Source: Uliginosibacterium gangwonense (lineage in GTDB: Bacteria; Pseudomonadota; Gammaproteobacteria; Burkholderiales; Rhodocyclaceae). Taken from it: DNA of 64,000 nt. Below the pieces are notes generated by a model. That model was not told the DNA's origin. It saw only the letters and a list, made by a program, of their open reading frames with translations, and made no database searches. Shown one piece after another: positions 46,722 to 55,072 of the stretch. Positions within the stretch are counted from its first letter, which is position 1. Each line of letters opens with the position of its first letter. The translations under genes and the position numbers were made by a program. Where the stretch lies: assembly GCA_005239635.1 (NCBI GenBank), contig SBBQ01000041.1, positions 62,001 through 126,000 on the forward strand. Reading direction: 5' to 3'.

Positions 46722-47825
46722 TTACTGCGCCTCTAGATGTTGTACACACGCATCCAGCACCCGTGTTACAGGCAAAGAGGTGAGACATTCAGAAATTTTG
46801 GAACCGCCACAGCCGTCACGGCCGCAGGGCCTGCAGGTGTGTTGGCTAGTGATAATGGTGTGCGGCACATGCCACGGCCCCCACTCTAAGTCACCTGAAG
46901 GGCCAAACAAAACGACGCTAGGCGTGCCCATTGCTGCCGCAATATGCATTGGGGCGGAGTCTACGCCGATGAATAGTTTTGCTTGTTGCGTAAGCGCAGC
47001 GAGTTCTTTGAGGCTGAGCTGGCCGGCTAAGTTAACAATAGGAACATCTGCCTGTTGAGCGATAGCCTGAACCATTTTGAGTTCTTCAGCGTCAGGCGCA
47101 GCAGTCAATACGAGCGTTTCGCCACGAGTATAAAGTTGTTTGAGCAAAGCGGCATTTGAATCAATACGCCAACACTTAAAAAGCCAGCGAGAGGTAGGGT
47201 GAATGTGTACGTAGTTTCCCGCTTCTAAAGCGTGTTTCTTTAATAGTTGCGAGATGTTGTGCGTAGCATCGCGACCCGGCACCAGCGTTAAGCGACGGTC
47301 GCTACGATCTAGATTGAGGCCTAGACGGCGTGCTGCATCTAGATGTGTCTCAACGGTGTGGCGTTTCGGGTTGGTGTGCGGGCCGTAGAAGTGCGTAAAG
47401 GTATTTTTCCAATACGCATTACGTTTGCTTGGTGCAACGCTCCACCGTGGCTGTAGCTGTCGTACAAGTCTTGCGCCACGTGGATGCTCGGTGAGATGAA
47501 TGACGAGGTCGTAGGCGCGTGATTTTAGTGCCCTTTTAAGCGCCCACTCCGCTTTTAATCGTGCTAACAGTCCCAGCTTCTTCCAGTTGCGGTCAATCGT
47601 GTGTAATTGAGACAACGCCGGGTGAAGCGAAAGCATGGGCGCTGTGTCGGCGTAGACCAAGCCATCAATCTCAATGTGCGGCGCATGTTCTTTCAGCACC
47701 GAAAAAACGGGTGTGGTAAGCAGTACATCACCGTGGTGGCGTAGCTTAATAATGAGCGCACGGCGCACCTGCTCCAGCGGAATAGCGTCTGGCGTGGTGA
47801 GGGTATAAGTGGCAAGTGTGCTCAT
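46722..47825 (-). CDS. waaQ: LPS heptosyltransferase III-like (WaaQ)
   Basis: A family 9 enzyme of 367 residues. ALIIKLRHHGDVLLTTPVFSVLKEHAP, the HIHPTSRWLFKCW donor region and LFIGVDSAPMHIAAAMGTPSVVLFGPSGDLEWGPW fit the putative heptosyltransferase III group. Near the C terminus QHTCRPCGRDGCGGSKISECL holds a conserved Cys cluster of this subgroup. It is the first gene of the minus-strand LPS run. The gap to btuF on the other side carries a copy of the over-represented word (47838-47846). Confidence 0.9.
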   Translation of the reverse strand: MSTLATYTLTTPDAIPLEQVRRALIIKLRHHGDVLLTTPVFSVLKEHAPHIEIDGLVYADTAPMLSLHPALSQLHTIDRNWKKLGLLARLKAEWALKRALKSRAYDLVIHLTEHPRGARLVRQLQPRWSVAPSKRNAYWKNTFTHFYGPHTNPKRHTVETHLDAARRLGLNLDRSDRRLTLVPGRDATHNISQLLKKHALEAGNYVHIHPTSRWLFKCWRIDSNAALLKQLYTRGETLVLTAAPDAEELKMVQAIAQQADVPIVNLAGQLSLKELAALTQQAKLFIGVDSAPMHIAAAMGTPSVVLFGPSGDLEWGPWHVPHTIITSQHTCRPCGRDGCGGSKISECLTSLPVTRVLDACVQHLEAQ

Positions 47826-48054
47826 GGCTATTGGCGAATTGGCAAATGGCGTGTTGTCGTCGGTGTGCAGATGATGTTCAGCAGCACAGCACGGCTCAGA
47901 TGGCCTTTAATATGGGGTTGAAGGATACCATTCACGGCGGGTCAGATGAAAATCGCGAATTTGGATGTGCGCGTTGGGGGGCCTGTGTGTGGGCAGTAAA
48001 ATGCTTAATCTAAGCGAGCAACAAATTCGTCATTCGAGAGTGGGATTGGCAAAG

Positions 48055-49119
48055 ATGAGCGTGGCGCATCCTGCATTAGCAAATTCTGTATTTGAATCTC
48101 CTAGAAAACGCTGGCCTAGGTGGTGTTGCGCGTGCAGCGCAGCTCTGCAATTCGCTGTGGGCGCCTTGCTGCTGCTCCTGGCAACACGCTGCGCTGCCGC
48201 GCCAATTGAGCTGCGTGACGATGTGGGGCAAGTATTGCGTTTGCCGCAGCCCGCGCAACGCATTGTTAGCCTCGCGCCCCATGTGACCGAGCTTTTGTTT
48301 GCAGCTGGCGCAGGGCCGCGCGTCGTGGCTGTAACCGAGTTCAGCGACTTCCCCCCAGACGCACGAAAGTTGCCACGTGTGGGCGGCAGTAGTGGCTTAA
48401 ATCTTGAGGCGATTGTGGCGCTCAAGCCCAATGTGGTGATCGCAATGGAATCCAGTCAGCGTGCGCATGATTTTGCCAAGCTGCGTCGCCTCGGCATTCC
48501 TGTGTTTATTTCGCAACCACACCGATTGCTAGACATTGCTACGACACTCCGTTCTTTCGGTGTCATTGCGGGCAGCGAAATTGAAGCCGCACGTGCGGCC
48601 CACAATTTTGAGCAACGTTACCAGTCGTTGCAAAGCCAATATGCGGGGCGACCAACGGTGCCGGTATTTTTGCAGGTGTGGCACCAACCGCTTTACACCG
48701 TAAATGGCCAACACGTGATTAGCGATGTATTGGGTCTGTGTGGTGGCCGCAATGTGTTTGCCAATCTGCCTGCCATTGCGCCGGTGGTGAGTGTGGAATC
48801 CGTGTTGGCTGCTCAACCGGAAGCGATTTTGTCGGCGGCCGAAGTGCAGCGCAAAGAAAACACGGCAGCATCTGGCGCGAATGAAGGTGAGGCTTTGCCA
48901 AACGACATGCAAGACCCGGGGCTGCAAATGTGGTTGCGCTGGCCCAGCGTGCCTGCCGTCGCGAATCACAATCTATTTCATGTGCCGCCGGATTTGATTT
49001 TGCGCCATTCGCCGCGCATTCTTGATGGTGCAACATTGGTGTGCCGTGCGTTAGAACAGGCGCGCTCACGTCGCACATCAATCAAAACAAAAGACAGCAA
49101 TTCAAAAGCCCGCGATTAG
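48055..49119 (+). CDS. btuF: Cobalamin ABC transporter substrate-binding protein BtuF
   Basis: The periplasmic vitamin B12 binding protein. From the start at 48055 (MSVAHPALANSV) it has about 354 residues; in-frame Met codons exist further up. A signal segment (FAVGALLLLLATRCAAAP) precedes the mature domain with ELRDDVGQVLRLPQPAQRIVSLAPHVTELLFAAGAG and LNLEAIVALKPNVVIA, typical of BtuF and related chelate-binding proteins. It is convergent with btuD, overlapping by 4 bp at the stops (49116-49119), so the binding protein is not in the btuBCD transcript. The cobalamin assignment rests on the riboswitch ahead of btuB. Confidence 0.9.
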   Translation: MSVAHPALANSVFESPRKRWPRWCCACSAALQFAVGALLLLLATRCAAAPIELRDDVGQVLRLPQPAQRIVSLAPHVTELLFAAGAGPRVVAVTEFSDFPPDARKLPRVGGSSGLNLEAIVALKPNVVIAMESSQRAHDFAKLRRLGIPVFISQPHRLLDIATTLRSFGVIAGSEIEAARAAHNFEQRYQSLQSQYAGRPTVPVFLQVWHQPLYTVNGQHVISDVLGLCGGRNVFANLPAIAPVVSVESVLAAQPEAILSAAEVQRKENTAASGANEGEALPNDMQDPGLQMWLRWPSVPAVANHNLFHVPPDLILRHSPRILDGATLVCRALEQARSRRTSIKTKDSNSKARD

Positions 49120-49946
49120 TCGGGAATAAACACGCGTGCATTCGTGGCGCTGCGAATTTCTTGAATCGGGTGGCCGTACAACTGGCTTAAACGTGCGGCA
49201 TCTACAAGGCTAATCGGGCCAAACTCCGCGTTGCCAATCCCTACGTTGCTGATTTCGTCATTGCCATAAAGCAGCAGAGTATGGCTGCAATAGCGACACG
49301 CCAAGGCTGGGTCGTGCAGCACCATGATGACGATATGCCCTTGCTGCGCACGTCGCTGCAATGATTCCAGTACCGCAATCTGGTGATGTAAATCGAGATG
49401 CGCCAGTGGTTCATCCAGCAACATGATCGGCGCGTTTTGCACAAAGAGTGTGGCTAAATTGAGCCGCTGGCGCTCACCGCCGGAAAGCGTGTTAACGCGG
49501 CGCGATTCCAAACCCTGCAAGCCCACTTCGGTGAGTGCCGCGTGTCCTAACTGATAATCCGCTTCATTCTCTTGTTGCCAGCGGTTAATAAACGGATGGC
49601 GTCCTGTGAGTGCCGCTTCGAGCACGCTACAGTCCAGCCCTTCACTCATGCCGCCGCTTACTTGCTGCGGCAATAAGCCGCGCCATTGCGCCTGTTGCCG
49701 TGGGGTTTGTTGATGCAAGTTGTGTGCATTCACCCAAACAGAACCGCGCTGTGTTGGCGTAATCCCGCTTAATTGATGTAGCAGTGTCGTTTTGCCGGCA
49801 CCGTTTCGTCCGAGTATGGCCAAGCAGTCACCTGCCTGCAATGCAAACGAAAGTGATTGGCAAAGGGGCTCATCATTTGCCAATTGCACGGTTAAATCGC
49901 GCACTTCAAAAGTGGCAGGTGTGGAAAATTCGCGGCCCGTACTCAT
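49116..49946 (-). CDS. btuD: Cobalamin ABC transporter ATPase BtuD
   Basis: The cytoplasmic ATPase of the B12 importer, 276 residues from the start at 49946. Walker A LGRNGAGKTTL, the Q-loop at QQVSGGMSE, signature TLSGGERQRLNLATLF, Walker B IMLLDEPLAHLD and the switch His in MVLHDPALAC are present. Its ATG overlaps the stop of btuC (ATGA). The frame is open to 50060, but that part overlaps btuC. The coding sequence contains an inverted pair of the over-represented word (49856-49884). Confidence 0.93.
   Translation of the reverse strand: MSTGREFSTPATFEVRDLTVQLANDEPLCQSLSFALQAGDCLAILGRNGAGKTTLLHQLSGITPTQRGSVWVNAHNLHQQTPRQQAQWRGLLPQQVSGGMSEGLDCSVLEAALTGRHPFINRWQQENEADYQLGHAALTEVGLQGLESRRVNTLSGGERQRLNLATLFVQNAPIMLLDEPLAHLDLHHQIAVLESLQRRAQQGHIVIMVLHDPALACRYCSHTLLLYGNDEISNVGIGNAEFGPISLVDAARLSQLYGHPIQEIRSATNARVFIPD
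49856..49884. repeat. Inverted pair of the uptake-like word inside btuD
   Basis: ATTGGCAAA (49856-49864) and TTTGCCAAT (49876-49884) are perfect 9-base inverted copies separated by 11 bases, within the btuD coding sequence. A hairpin could form, but within a gene it is unlikely to be a terminator. The arrangement resembles the closely spaced inverted uptake sequences of Pasteurellaceae and Neisseria. Confidence 0.8.
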
Positions 49947-50917
49947 GCAAAGCGCCTGCTCAGTAGCCACAAAAACAGGGGGGCGCCAATCAGCGCCATA
50001 AACACACCAACGGGGAGTTGCACGGGGTCGAGCAGCGTGCGCGCCAAGGTGTCGGCGCAAGTAAGCAAACTGCCGCCGAGTAACACGCTCGCAGGCAACA
50101 CAATGCGTTGATCGTGGCCCAGTAAAAAGCGTGTGACATGCGGCACGGCAAGGCCAACAAAGCCCACCGCGCCAATGGTGGTCACGGCAATCGCGGTCAT
50201 CAACGAGGTCAGCACAAAGACCCAGCGTGAGAGATGCGTAACATTCACGCCTAACGCACGCGCTGAAATTTCGCCGCGAGCGAGTAAGTTCAATTCACGT
50301 GCAAGCGGCAAGGTGATCGTAACGCCGAGCAGTAATACGCTCAGCGCAATGAGCGGGTGCTCAGCCTGACTGGCATCGCCCATCAGCCAATACAACATGC
50401 CGCGCAAATTCGCATCAGGGGCGAGCGAAAGAATCAAGGCAATACATGCCGAGCACAACGACGCCACCATGACACCCGTGAGTAGCATGCGTGTGCTGCT
50501 CCACGGCCCACGGCGGTGTGCTAAAGCAAATACCAACAACATGGCAATTAGCGCACCAACAAATGCGCTGCCTTGCATAGCCCAGCCAGACCAACCGACT
50601 GCTAAGGCCAGCAGCGCGGCGAGGCTGGCGCCGCCCGAAACCCCCAAAACATAGGGGTCGGCTAGCGGGTTGCGTAACAAAATTTGGAGCAATGCGCCGG
50701 ATAAAGCGAGTAAGCCGCCGCAGGCAAAGGCGGCCAGTGCGCGCGGCAAACGCAGGGTGCGAATTACCTCCCCTGCGGTGCCGCCACCGCCGTTCAAGGC
50801 GGGCCACACATCTTGCCAGCCGGCTACCGAACTGCCGGCGAGCAAGGCCCACGCCAAACTGATGAAAGCTAGGCTGGTTAGCCCAAGCATCAGCGCAATG
50901 TGGCGTGGCAGTCGCAT
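49943..50917 (-). CDS. btuC: Cobalamin ABC transporter permease BtuC
   Basis: The membrane permease of the B12 importer, 324 residues with about ten helices, FecCD family. Landmarks are RTLRLPRALAAFACGGLLALSGALLQILLRNPLADPYVLGVSGGASL and, later, GFVGLAVPHVTRFLLGHDQRIVLPASVLLGG. The C terminus GVFMALIGAPLFLWLL is typical. It lies 12 bp downstream of btuB and overlaps btuD by 4 bp, so btuB-btuC-btuD is one transcript under the riboswitch. Confidence 0.94.
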   Translation of the reverse strand: MRLPRHIALMLGLTSLAFISLAWALLAGSSVAGWQDVWPALNGGGGTAGEVIRTLRLPRALAAFACGGLLALSGALLQILLRNPLADPYVLGVSGGASLAALLALAVGWSGWAMQGSAFVGALIAMLLVFALAHRRGPWSSTRMLLTGVMVASLCSACIALILSLAPDANLRGMLYWLMGDASQAEHPLIALSVLLLGVTITLPLARELNLLARGEISARALGVNVTHLSRWVFVLTSLMTAIAVTTIGAVGFVGLAVPHVTRFLLGHDQRIVLPASVLLGGSLLTCADTLARTLLDPVQLPVGVFMALIGAPLFLWLLSRRFA

Positions 50918-50929
50918 GGATCGGCTCAG

Positions 50930-52921
50930 TTATTTAAAGGTGTAGCCCAAGGTCACATATGCACCACGGCCATTCGCTGGATAGTAATAGTAATCCGCAG
51001 GTGTGCCGCCATAACCACCAAACTCACTGTATTTCTTGTTGGTCAGATTGCGAACTGTAAAGGTCGCATTCCAATTTTGCCAATCGTAACGGGAACGCCA
51101 ATCCAAAGTGGTGTAGCCAGGCAAGAAGACTTTTGCATTGGCAAAATCACCAGAGATCGGTTGTGAGCCGACGAATAAAACATTCAACCCGTGCGTGCCA
51201 TAGGCTCCGCCTTGCCAATTAAGATGTGCTGATGCGTGCTGGCGAGCAACGAGTGGAATGCGTTTGCCCGCATTTGCACCTTCAACAAACTGCGCGTTCG
51301 TGTAGGTATAGCTTGCGCCCGCTGCCCAGTGCGGGGCGAGCGCTACGGTTGCAGTGAGCTCTAAGCCACGACGACGCGTACGTGGCAGATTGACGTTTGT
51401 GAACGTATTACCGTCATAAGCGATTTCGTCTTTTAGATGTTGATTAAAGATTGAAATGCCGAGGCGCGCAGTGCCGATGGAAAACTCACTTCCGATTTCA
51501 CCTTGCACGCCATGTTGGGGGCGCAAGTCACCTGAATAAATGGTGGCAAAGGAAGAGTCTAGGCCAAACAATTCATCTGTATTTGCAAAGCGGAAAACTG
51601 TGCCGCCACGCGCAAAAATGCGCCAATCCTTCTCTTGCCATTGCAGACCGATCTCGCCCGCGTCACGTTCACGCGTGGTGTTGCCAGCAGTTGGGGCTAA
51701 CAGGTCGGCGGCAGATTGCTGCATACGTTGATGGCGAGCACCCAGCGTCGTCGACAAATTGCTGGTCCAGAATGTGGTGTTATTGACGTACACCGATTGA
51801 GAATCTTGCAGCGCGGTTTGGTGGCCCGGTGTTGAGCTGGTGTAGTTGATGCTGCCGCGATAGGTATCGAAACCAATGACTGTTTCACTATCCAATCCAC
51901 CCAGGCCGTGTTGCCAGCGTACACGCGGGGTGAATGACACCGTGTCATGTGTGCGATCTGAATTAAAAGTGGGAGTGCGATAGGCGTCATAGCGTTTGGT
52001 TTGTCCTGCTTCCGCATCAAACGTTAAGGCCGTGCTCACTTGCCAATGTACGCCGGGGCGAACAATGTAGCCGTGGTTTTCGGCATATTCATTGGGTTTG
52101 CGCGTTTGCGTCGGATCACTGATGTATTGCGGCCGGAAAATTGCACCGGGTAAACCATTTGTATTTGACCAACCTGTGGTGTCAACGTAAACATCAAGTG
52201 ACTTACCTGACTGCCAGCCAAGACGTGTGTTAACGTTTCGGACATCGGCTTCGCTGTTTTTGCGGTAGCCGGTTTCTTGTTGGAATTGTGCGCCACCGCG
52301 TAGATACAAGCCTTGTTCGTTATGTGCGCCACCCGACACGCTGAGCAAGCGCTGACCGAAACTGCCGACGCCGGCGGTAATGGTGGCAGGCAGATCACCG
52401 CCGTGGCGGGTAATGATATTTACAACACCCCCTACTGCGCGGTCGCCATACAAGACCGTGCCTGCGCCTCGTAGCACTTCAATTCGATCAATTGCTTCAC
52501 GTGGCAGCATGGCCCAATTGATGCTGGCAGAGTCGACTTCATTGAGGCGTTGGCCGTCCAGCAAAATCAAAATGTTTCCGCCTGTCGCTTCACCCATGCC
52601 GCGAATATCAATGCTGGCATCGGTGGCCATAGAACCAGATAAAGCACGCACCTGTACGCCAGCGACTGAACGGAGTAAGTCGGGTACGCTGATAGCTGGG
52701 TTTGCGCGGATTGCATCGCCGCTGATAACCGACATGCTGGCGGGTACTTCACTGAGGCTGTTTTCAAAGCGCGTGGCTGTCACCACAATAGTGTCGAGCG
52801 CAGGTTCTGCGGCCACGGCGGGGGCAACTTGCGCGAACGCTGCGGCAACTAAAACAGACAACAGGGTGGGTTTGCTTGGATTACAACGCTTTTGGCAAAC
52901 AGGGGTGGTGCTCAAAGACAT
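50930..52921 (-). CDS. btuB: TonB-dependent outer-membrane cobalamin receptor BtuB
   Basis: A TonB-dependent receptor of 663 residues. A signal peptide ending near VAPAVAAEP is followed by a TonB box region (DTIVVTATRFENSLSEVPASMSV), the plug domain (LLRSVAGVQVRALSG, ILILLDGQRLNEVDSASINW and IEVLRGAGTVLYGDRAVGGVVNIIT) and a 22-strand beta-barrel ending in YVTLGYTFK with the terminal aromatic residue. A GGAG site precedes the ATG. The upstream leader holds a cobalamin riboswitch, which makes B12 or a corrinoid the likely substrate. It heads the btuBCD operon. Confidence 0.93.
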   Translation of the reverse strand: MSLSTTPVCQKRCNPSKPTLLSVLVAAAFAQVAPAVAAEPALDTIVVTATRFENSLSEVPASMSVISGDAIRANPAISVPDLLRSVAGVQVRALSGSMATDASIDIRGMGEATGGNILILLDGQRLNEVDSASINWAMLPREAIDRIEVLRGAGTVLYGDRAVGGVVNIITRHGGDLPATITAGVGSFGQRLLSVSGGAHNEQGLYLRGGAQFQQETGYRKNSEADVRNVNTRLGWQSGKSLDVYVDTTGWSNTNGLPGAIFRPQYISDPTQTRKPNEYAENHGYIVRPGVHWQVSTALTFDAEAGQTKRYDAYRTPTFNSDRTHDTVSFTPRVRWQHGLGGLDSETVIGFDTYRGSINYTSSTPGHQTALQDSQSVYVNNTTFWTSNLSTTLGARHQRMQQSAADLLAPTAGNTTRERDAGEIGLQWQEKDWRIFARGGTVFRFANTDELFGLDSSFATIYSGDLRPQHGVQGEIGSEFSIGTARLGISIFNQHLKDEIAYDGNTFTNVNLPRTRRRGLELTATVALAPHWAAGASYTYTNAQFVEGANAGKRIPLVARQHASAHLNWQGGAYGTHGLNVLFVGSQPISGDFANAKVFLPGYTTLDWRSRYDWQNWNATFTVRNLTNKKYSEFGGYGGTPADYYYYPANGRGAYVTLGYTFK

Positions 52922-53077
52922 TTTGAAACTCCGTAAAAACTAACGTGCGTCCCCGCGCGTTAGATTGGCAAGTCGAAAGTACGGAGTGGAGAAATAAGGC
53001 AAGTCGGCGAACGGTTGCTGTGCAACTCCAGCGCAGAAAACCCCATGCGTCGCACCCCGCGACTTTCGGATCTCGTT

Positions 53078-53320
53078 GCAAGGCCGGTCTCCGGGCTGGC
53101 AGGGTCGTGATGTTTGCGACACAGAAACACCGCCTTCCCGAGCTGTGCTGCAGCTCAGTGGCTGCCGACATGGTGTATGCCGGCGGGTGTTCATCCTGCT
53201 TACCGTTGCGGGGGCAGCACAGGCTTTGCTGTCGATTGGCACCTTGTTGCTTTGCCAATGCGCGCGCACCTGTTTCCCGTTTCACCCTGTGCCATGGCAT
53301 GGCAAAAGGGCACCTTCAAC
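53078..53320 (-). promoter_or_regulatory. Cobalamin (adenosylcobalamin) riboswitch
   Basis: Read on the minus strand, the leader of btuB carries the conserved elements in order: AAGGTGCC, GGGTGAAACGGGAA with CAGGTG, CTGCCCCCGCAACGGTAA, the B12-box core GCCACTG, GGGAAGGCG, and CAGCCCGGAGACCGGCC. When cobalamin is abundant it should switch off btuB-btuC-btuD. A copy of the over-represented word (53251-53259) lies inside a variable arm of the RNA. The 3' part down to 52922 links it to the btuB ribosome site. Confidence 0.93.
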
Positions 53321-53493
53321 GTAAGGCAACTACTTTTGTAGCCACCCCCGCATTATACCCGCTGGCGAGCCATTTCCGGTTGCGAGATTGGTGTTCGGGC
53401 GCGGCCTGAAGTGGGCTTTTAGGTGCGATCCGGCGTGTGCCCGATTCACCAGCCCGATTGACCAGTAAGCGGCGCTCGCCCTATAGTCTCGAC

Positions 53494-53700
53494 ATGAACG
53501 AAGAACTCACAGCACTGGAAGCGCGCGTTGAGCAATTGGCAAACTATTGCTCGCGTTTGCGTACCGAAAACCAAGACCTGCGCACCAAGGTTGCCAATCT
53601 TGAAGGCGAGCGTCGCACGCTCACCGAAAAAATGGACGTGGCGCGCAGTCGTCTTGAGGTGTTGATGACGCAACTGCCCAGCGATGAGGAGGCAACATGA
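53494..53700 (+). CDS. ZapB-like coiled-coil protein (TIGR02449)
   Basis: A 68-residue protein made almost wholly of a coiled coil (LTALEARVEQLANYCSRLRTENQDL and so on), like ZapB-type partners of the division ring. The start at 53494 gives MNEELTALEARV; the open frame reaches back to 53437 with no reason to prefer it. The ATG of zapA overlaps its stop (ATGA), the standard arrangement in betaproteobacteria. Two copies of the over-represented word lie within these 207 bp. Confidence 0.9.
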   Translation: MNEELTALEARVEQLANYCSRLRTENQDLRTKVANLEGERRTLTEKMDVARSRLEVLMTQLPSDEEAT

Positions 53701-54008
53701 GCCAAGCTGAATCGGGGCAACTCGACATTGTTTTGATGGGCCGTGAATTTCGCGTGGCCTGTGCTGAGTCTGAGCAAGCTAACCTCAAAGCTGCGGTCAC
53801 CGTGCTGGAAGGCAAGCTGCGTGAAATTGCAGACCAAACCCGCGCCAACGGCGAAAAGCTCGCGGTCATGACTGCGCTTAACTTGGCGATGGAACTGGTG
53901 CAAATGCGCAATTCCAGTGGGCTGGATTTATCCGGCACACGTCGCCGCATGAAAGACATGCAGGCGCGTATCGACGAAGCGCTGGCGCAGCAAGAGCAAT
54001 TGTTTTAA
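53697..54008 (+). CDS. zapA: Cell division protein ZapA
   Basis: A 103-residue protein that binds FtsZ and stabilises the division ring. The N-terminal beta region LDIVLMGREFRVACAESEQANLKAAVTVLEGKLREI is followed by a long C-terminal helix for tetramer formation. It is translationally coupled to the TIGR02449 gene, and the 6S-like RNA follows 230 bp downstream, as in E. coli, where ssrS follows zapA. Confidence 0.95.
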   Translation: MSQAESGQLDIVLMGREFRVACAESEQANLKAAVTVLEGKLREIADQTRANGEKLAVMTALNLAMELVQMRNSSGLDLSGTRRRMKDMQARIDEALAQQEQLF

Positions 54009-54239
54009 GCCTCGTTTTAAGAATCGGTTCTAAGCACAGCGCTAAGCACGAAACCACATACAGTAACGCGCTCAAGTGCAGGTGATACACACACTTTGTT
54101 GCGCGACTTTTTTCGGTTTTGCATCTAACGAAAAAAATATTTTGCACATTCGACGTGTGCAACACGCAAAGGTTGTGCTGTAATAACACCAACAACGTTT
54201 AATCCCCTGCGGTGTTTGTTAAGGCCATATATTCCTTGA

Positions 54240-54435
54240 ACCAATGTGCATTGGCATTAGGCTGCTAACCATATCGCTGCTGTTGTGATCGCCCCACGCG
54301 GGTGAACCTGATGCAGTAGGAAGGTGGCCGATCTGGACCTCCGGTTCAGGATGCCGGTCTGACGGCACGGTGGGGGTCCCATACGATGTGTCGCACTCGC
54401 AGTGCGGCACATCAGCCTAGGTGGCTAGGGCAGTG
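54240..54435 (+). ncRNA. ssrS: 6S RNA
   Basis: A structured, non-coding stretch downstream of zapA. The ends pair (TAGGCTG, 54258-54264, with CAGCCTA, 54413-54419, extended by TGC/GCA at 54247 and 54430). Inside, CCCCAC pairs with GTGGGG, enclosing a long hairpin closed by TGAACC/GGTTCA. On the 3' side GATGTG...CACATC forms a small hairpin. A closing stem, an open central bubble with a 3' hairpin, and a terminal stem are the features of 6S RNA, which mimics an open promoter and sequesters sigma-70 RNA polymerase. Ends are approximate. The antisense open frame across it is a shadow. Confidence 0.72.
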
Positions 54436-54475
54436 ATCTGCTTGGATCTGCTTGGTTTACATCCTAGGTTGCAAC

Positions 54476-54524
54476 GTTGCAGTGAATCACAGTTCTGAGG
54501 GGAGCCTCAGTGATTCAACGCAAC
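54476..54524. repeat. Nested long hairpin downstream of the 6S-like RNA
   Basis: GTTGC-AG-TGAATCAC (54476-54490) pairs with GTGATTCA-AC-GCAAC (54510-54524), enclosing CTGAGG-GGAG-CCTCAG (54495-54510). No T-run follows directly. A weaker stop, GGCG-ACC-CGCC-G-TTTTT, lies at 54567-54583. The hairpin could protect the 3' end of a longer 6S precursor, be part of the leader of the EVE gene, or be another small RNA. Confidence 0.6.
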
Positions 54525-54600
54525 ACAATGCAATACACACAACCGGCGTGGTCGAACAGCAAAGCTGGCGACCCGCCGTTTTTGTTTGTGCGGGTGACCC

Positions 54601-55068
54601 ATGCGTTACTGGTTAATGAAATCAGAGCCGGACGATTGCAGCATTGACGACTTGGCCGCCATGCCAGCGCAAACCGTGCCTTGGTATGGCGTGCGCAATT
54701 ATCAAGCGCGCAACTTCATGCGCGACCAAATGCAAATTGGCGACGGCGTTCTCTTCTATCACTCCAGTTGCGCCGAGCCGGGCATTGCAGGCATCGCCCG
54801 CGTGAGCCAGCGCGCCTACCCTGATGCCACGCAGTTTGATCCAAGCTCGCGTTTTTATGATGCCGCCGCCAAACCAGACAATCCGCGTTGGTTGCATGTC
54901 GACGTGCAGTTCGTGTGCAAAACGCGACTGCTCAGTCTAACCGAGCTGCGCAGTCATACCGAGCTCGCCAATATGCGCGTATTGGCAAAGGGCAATCGTC
55001 TTTCAATTACGCCGGTTGATGTGAGCGAGTGGCACTTCATTACGCACACGCTTTTGGGTTTGGGGTAA
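54601..55068 (+). CDS. EVE domain-containing protein
   Basis: A cytoplasmic protein of 155 residues formed by a single EVE (PUA/YTH-like) domain, which reads modified bases in RNA or DNA. The N terminus MRYWLMKSEPDDCSIDDL, WYGVRNYQARNFMRDQMQIGDGVLFYHSSC, and PRWLHVDVQFVCKTRLLSL are characteristic. In many proteobacteria the gene lies next to zapA, 6S RNA and a 5-formyltetrahydrofolate cyclo-ligase gene; the last is absent here. The permease gene starts 5 bp downstream. Confidence 0.95.
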   Translation: MRYWLMKSEPDDCSIDDLAAMPAQTVPWYGVRNYQARNFMRDQMQIGDGVLFYHSSCAEPGIAGIARVSQRAYPDATQFDPSSRFYDAAAKPDNPRWLHVDVQFVCKTRLLSLTELRSHTELANMRVLAKGNRLSITPVDVSEWHFITHTLLGLG

Positions 55069-55072
55069 GTAG

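Noticed and set aside
54219-54410. Minus-strand open frame downstream of zapA
   Set aside because: It covers the 6S-like RNA and its paired segments explain the sequence; no ribosome site or homologue is apparent.
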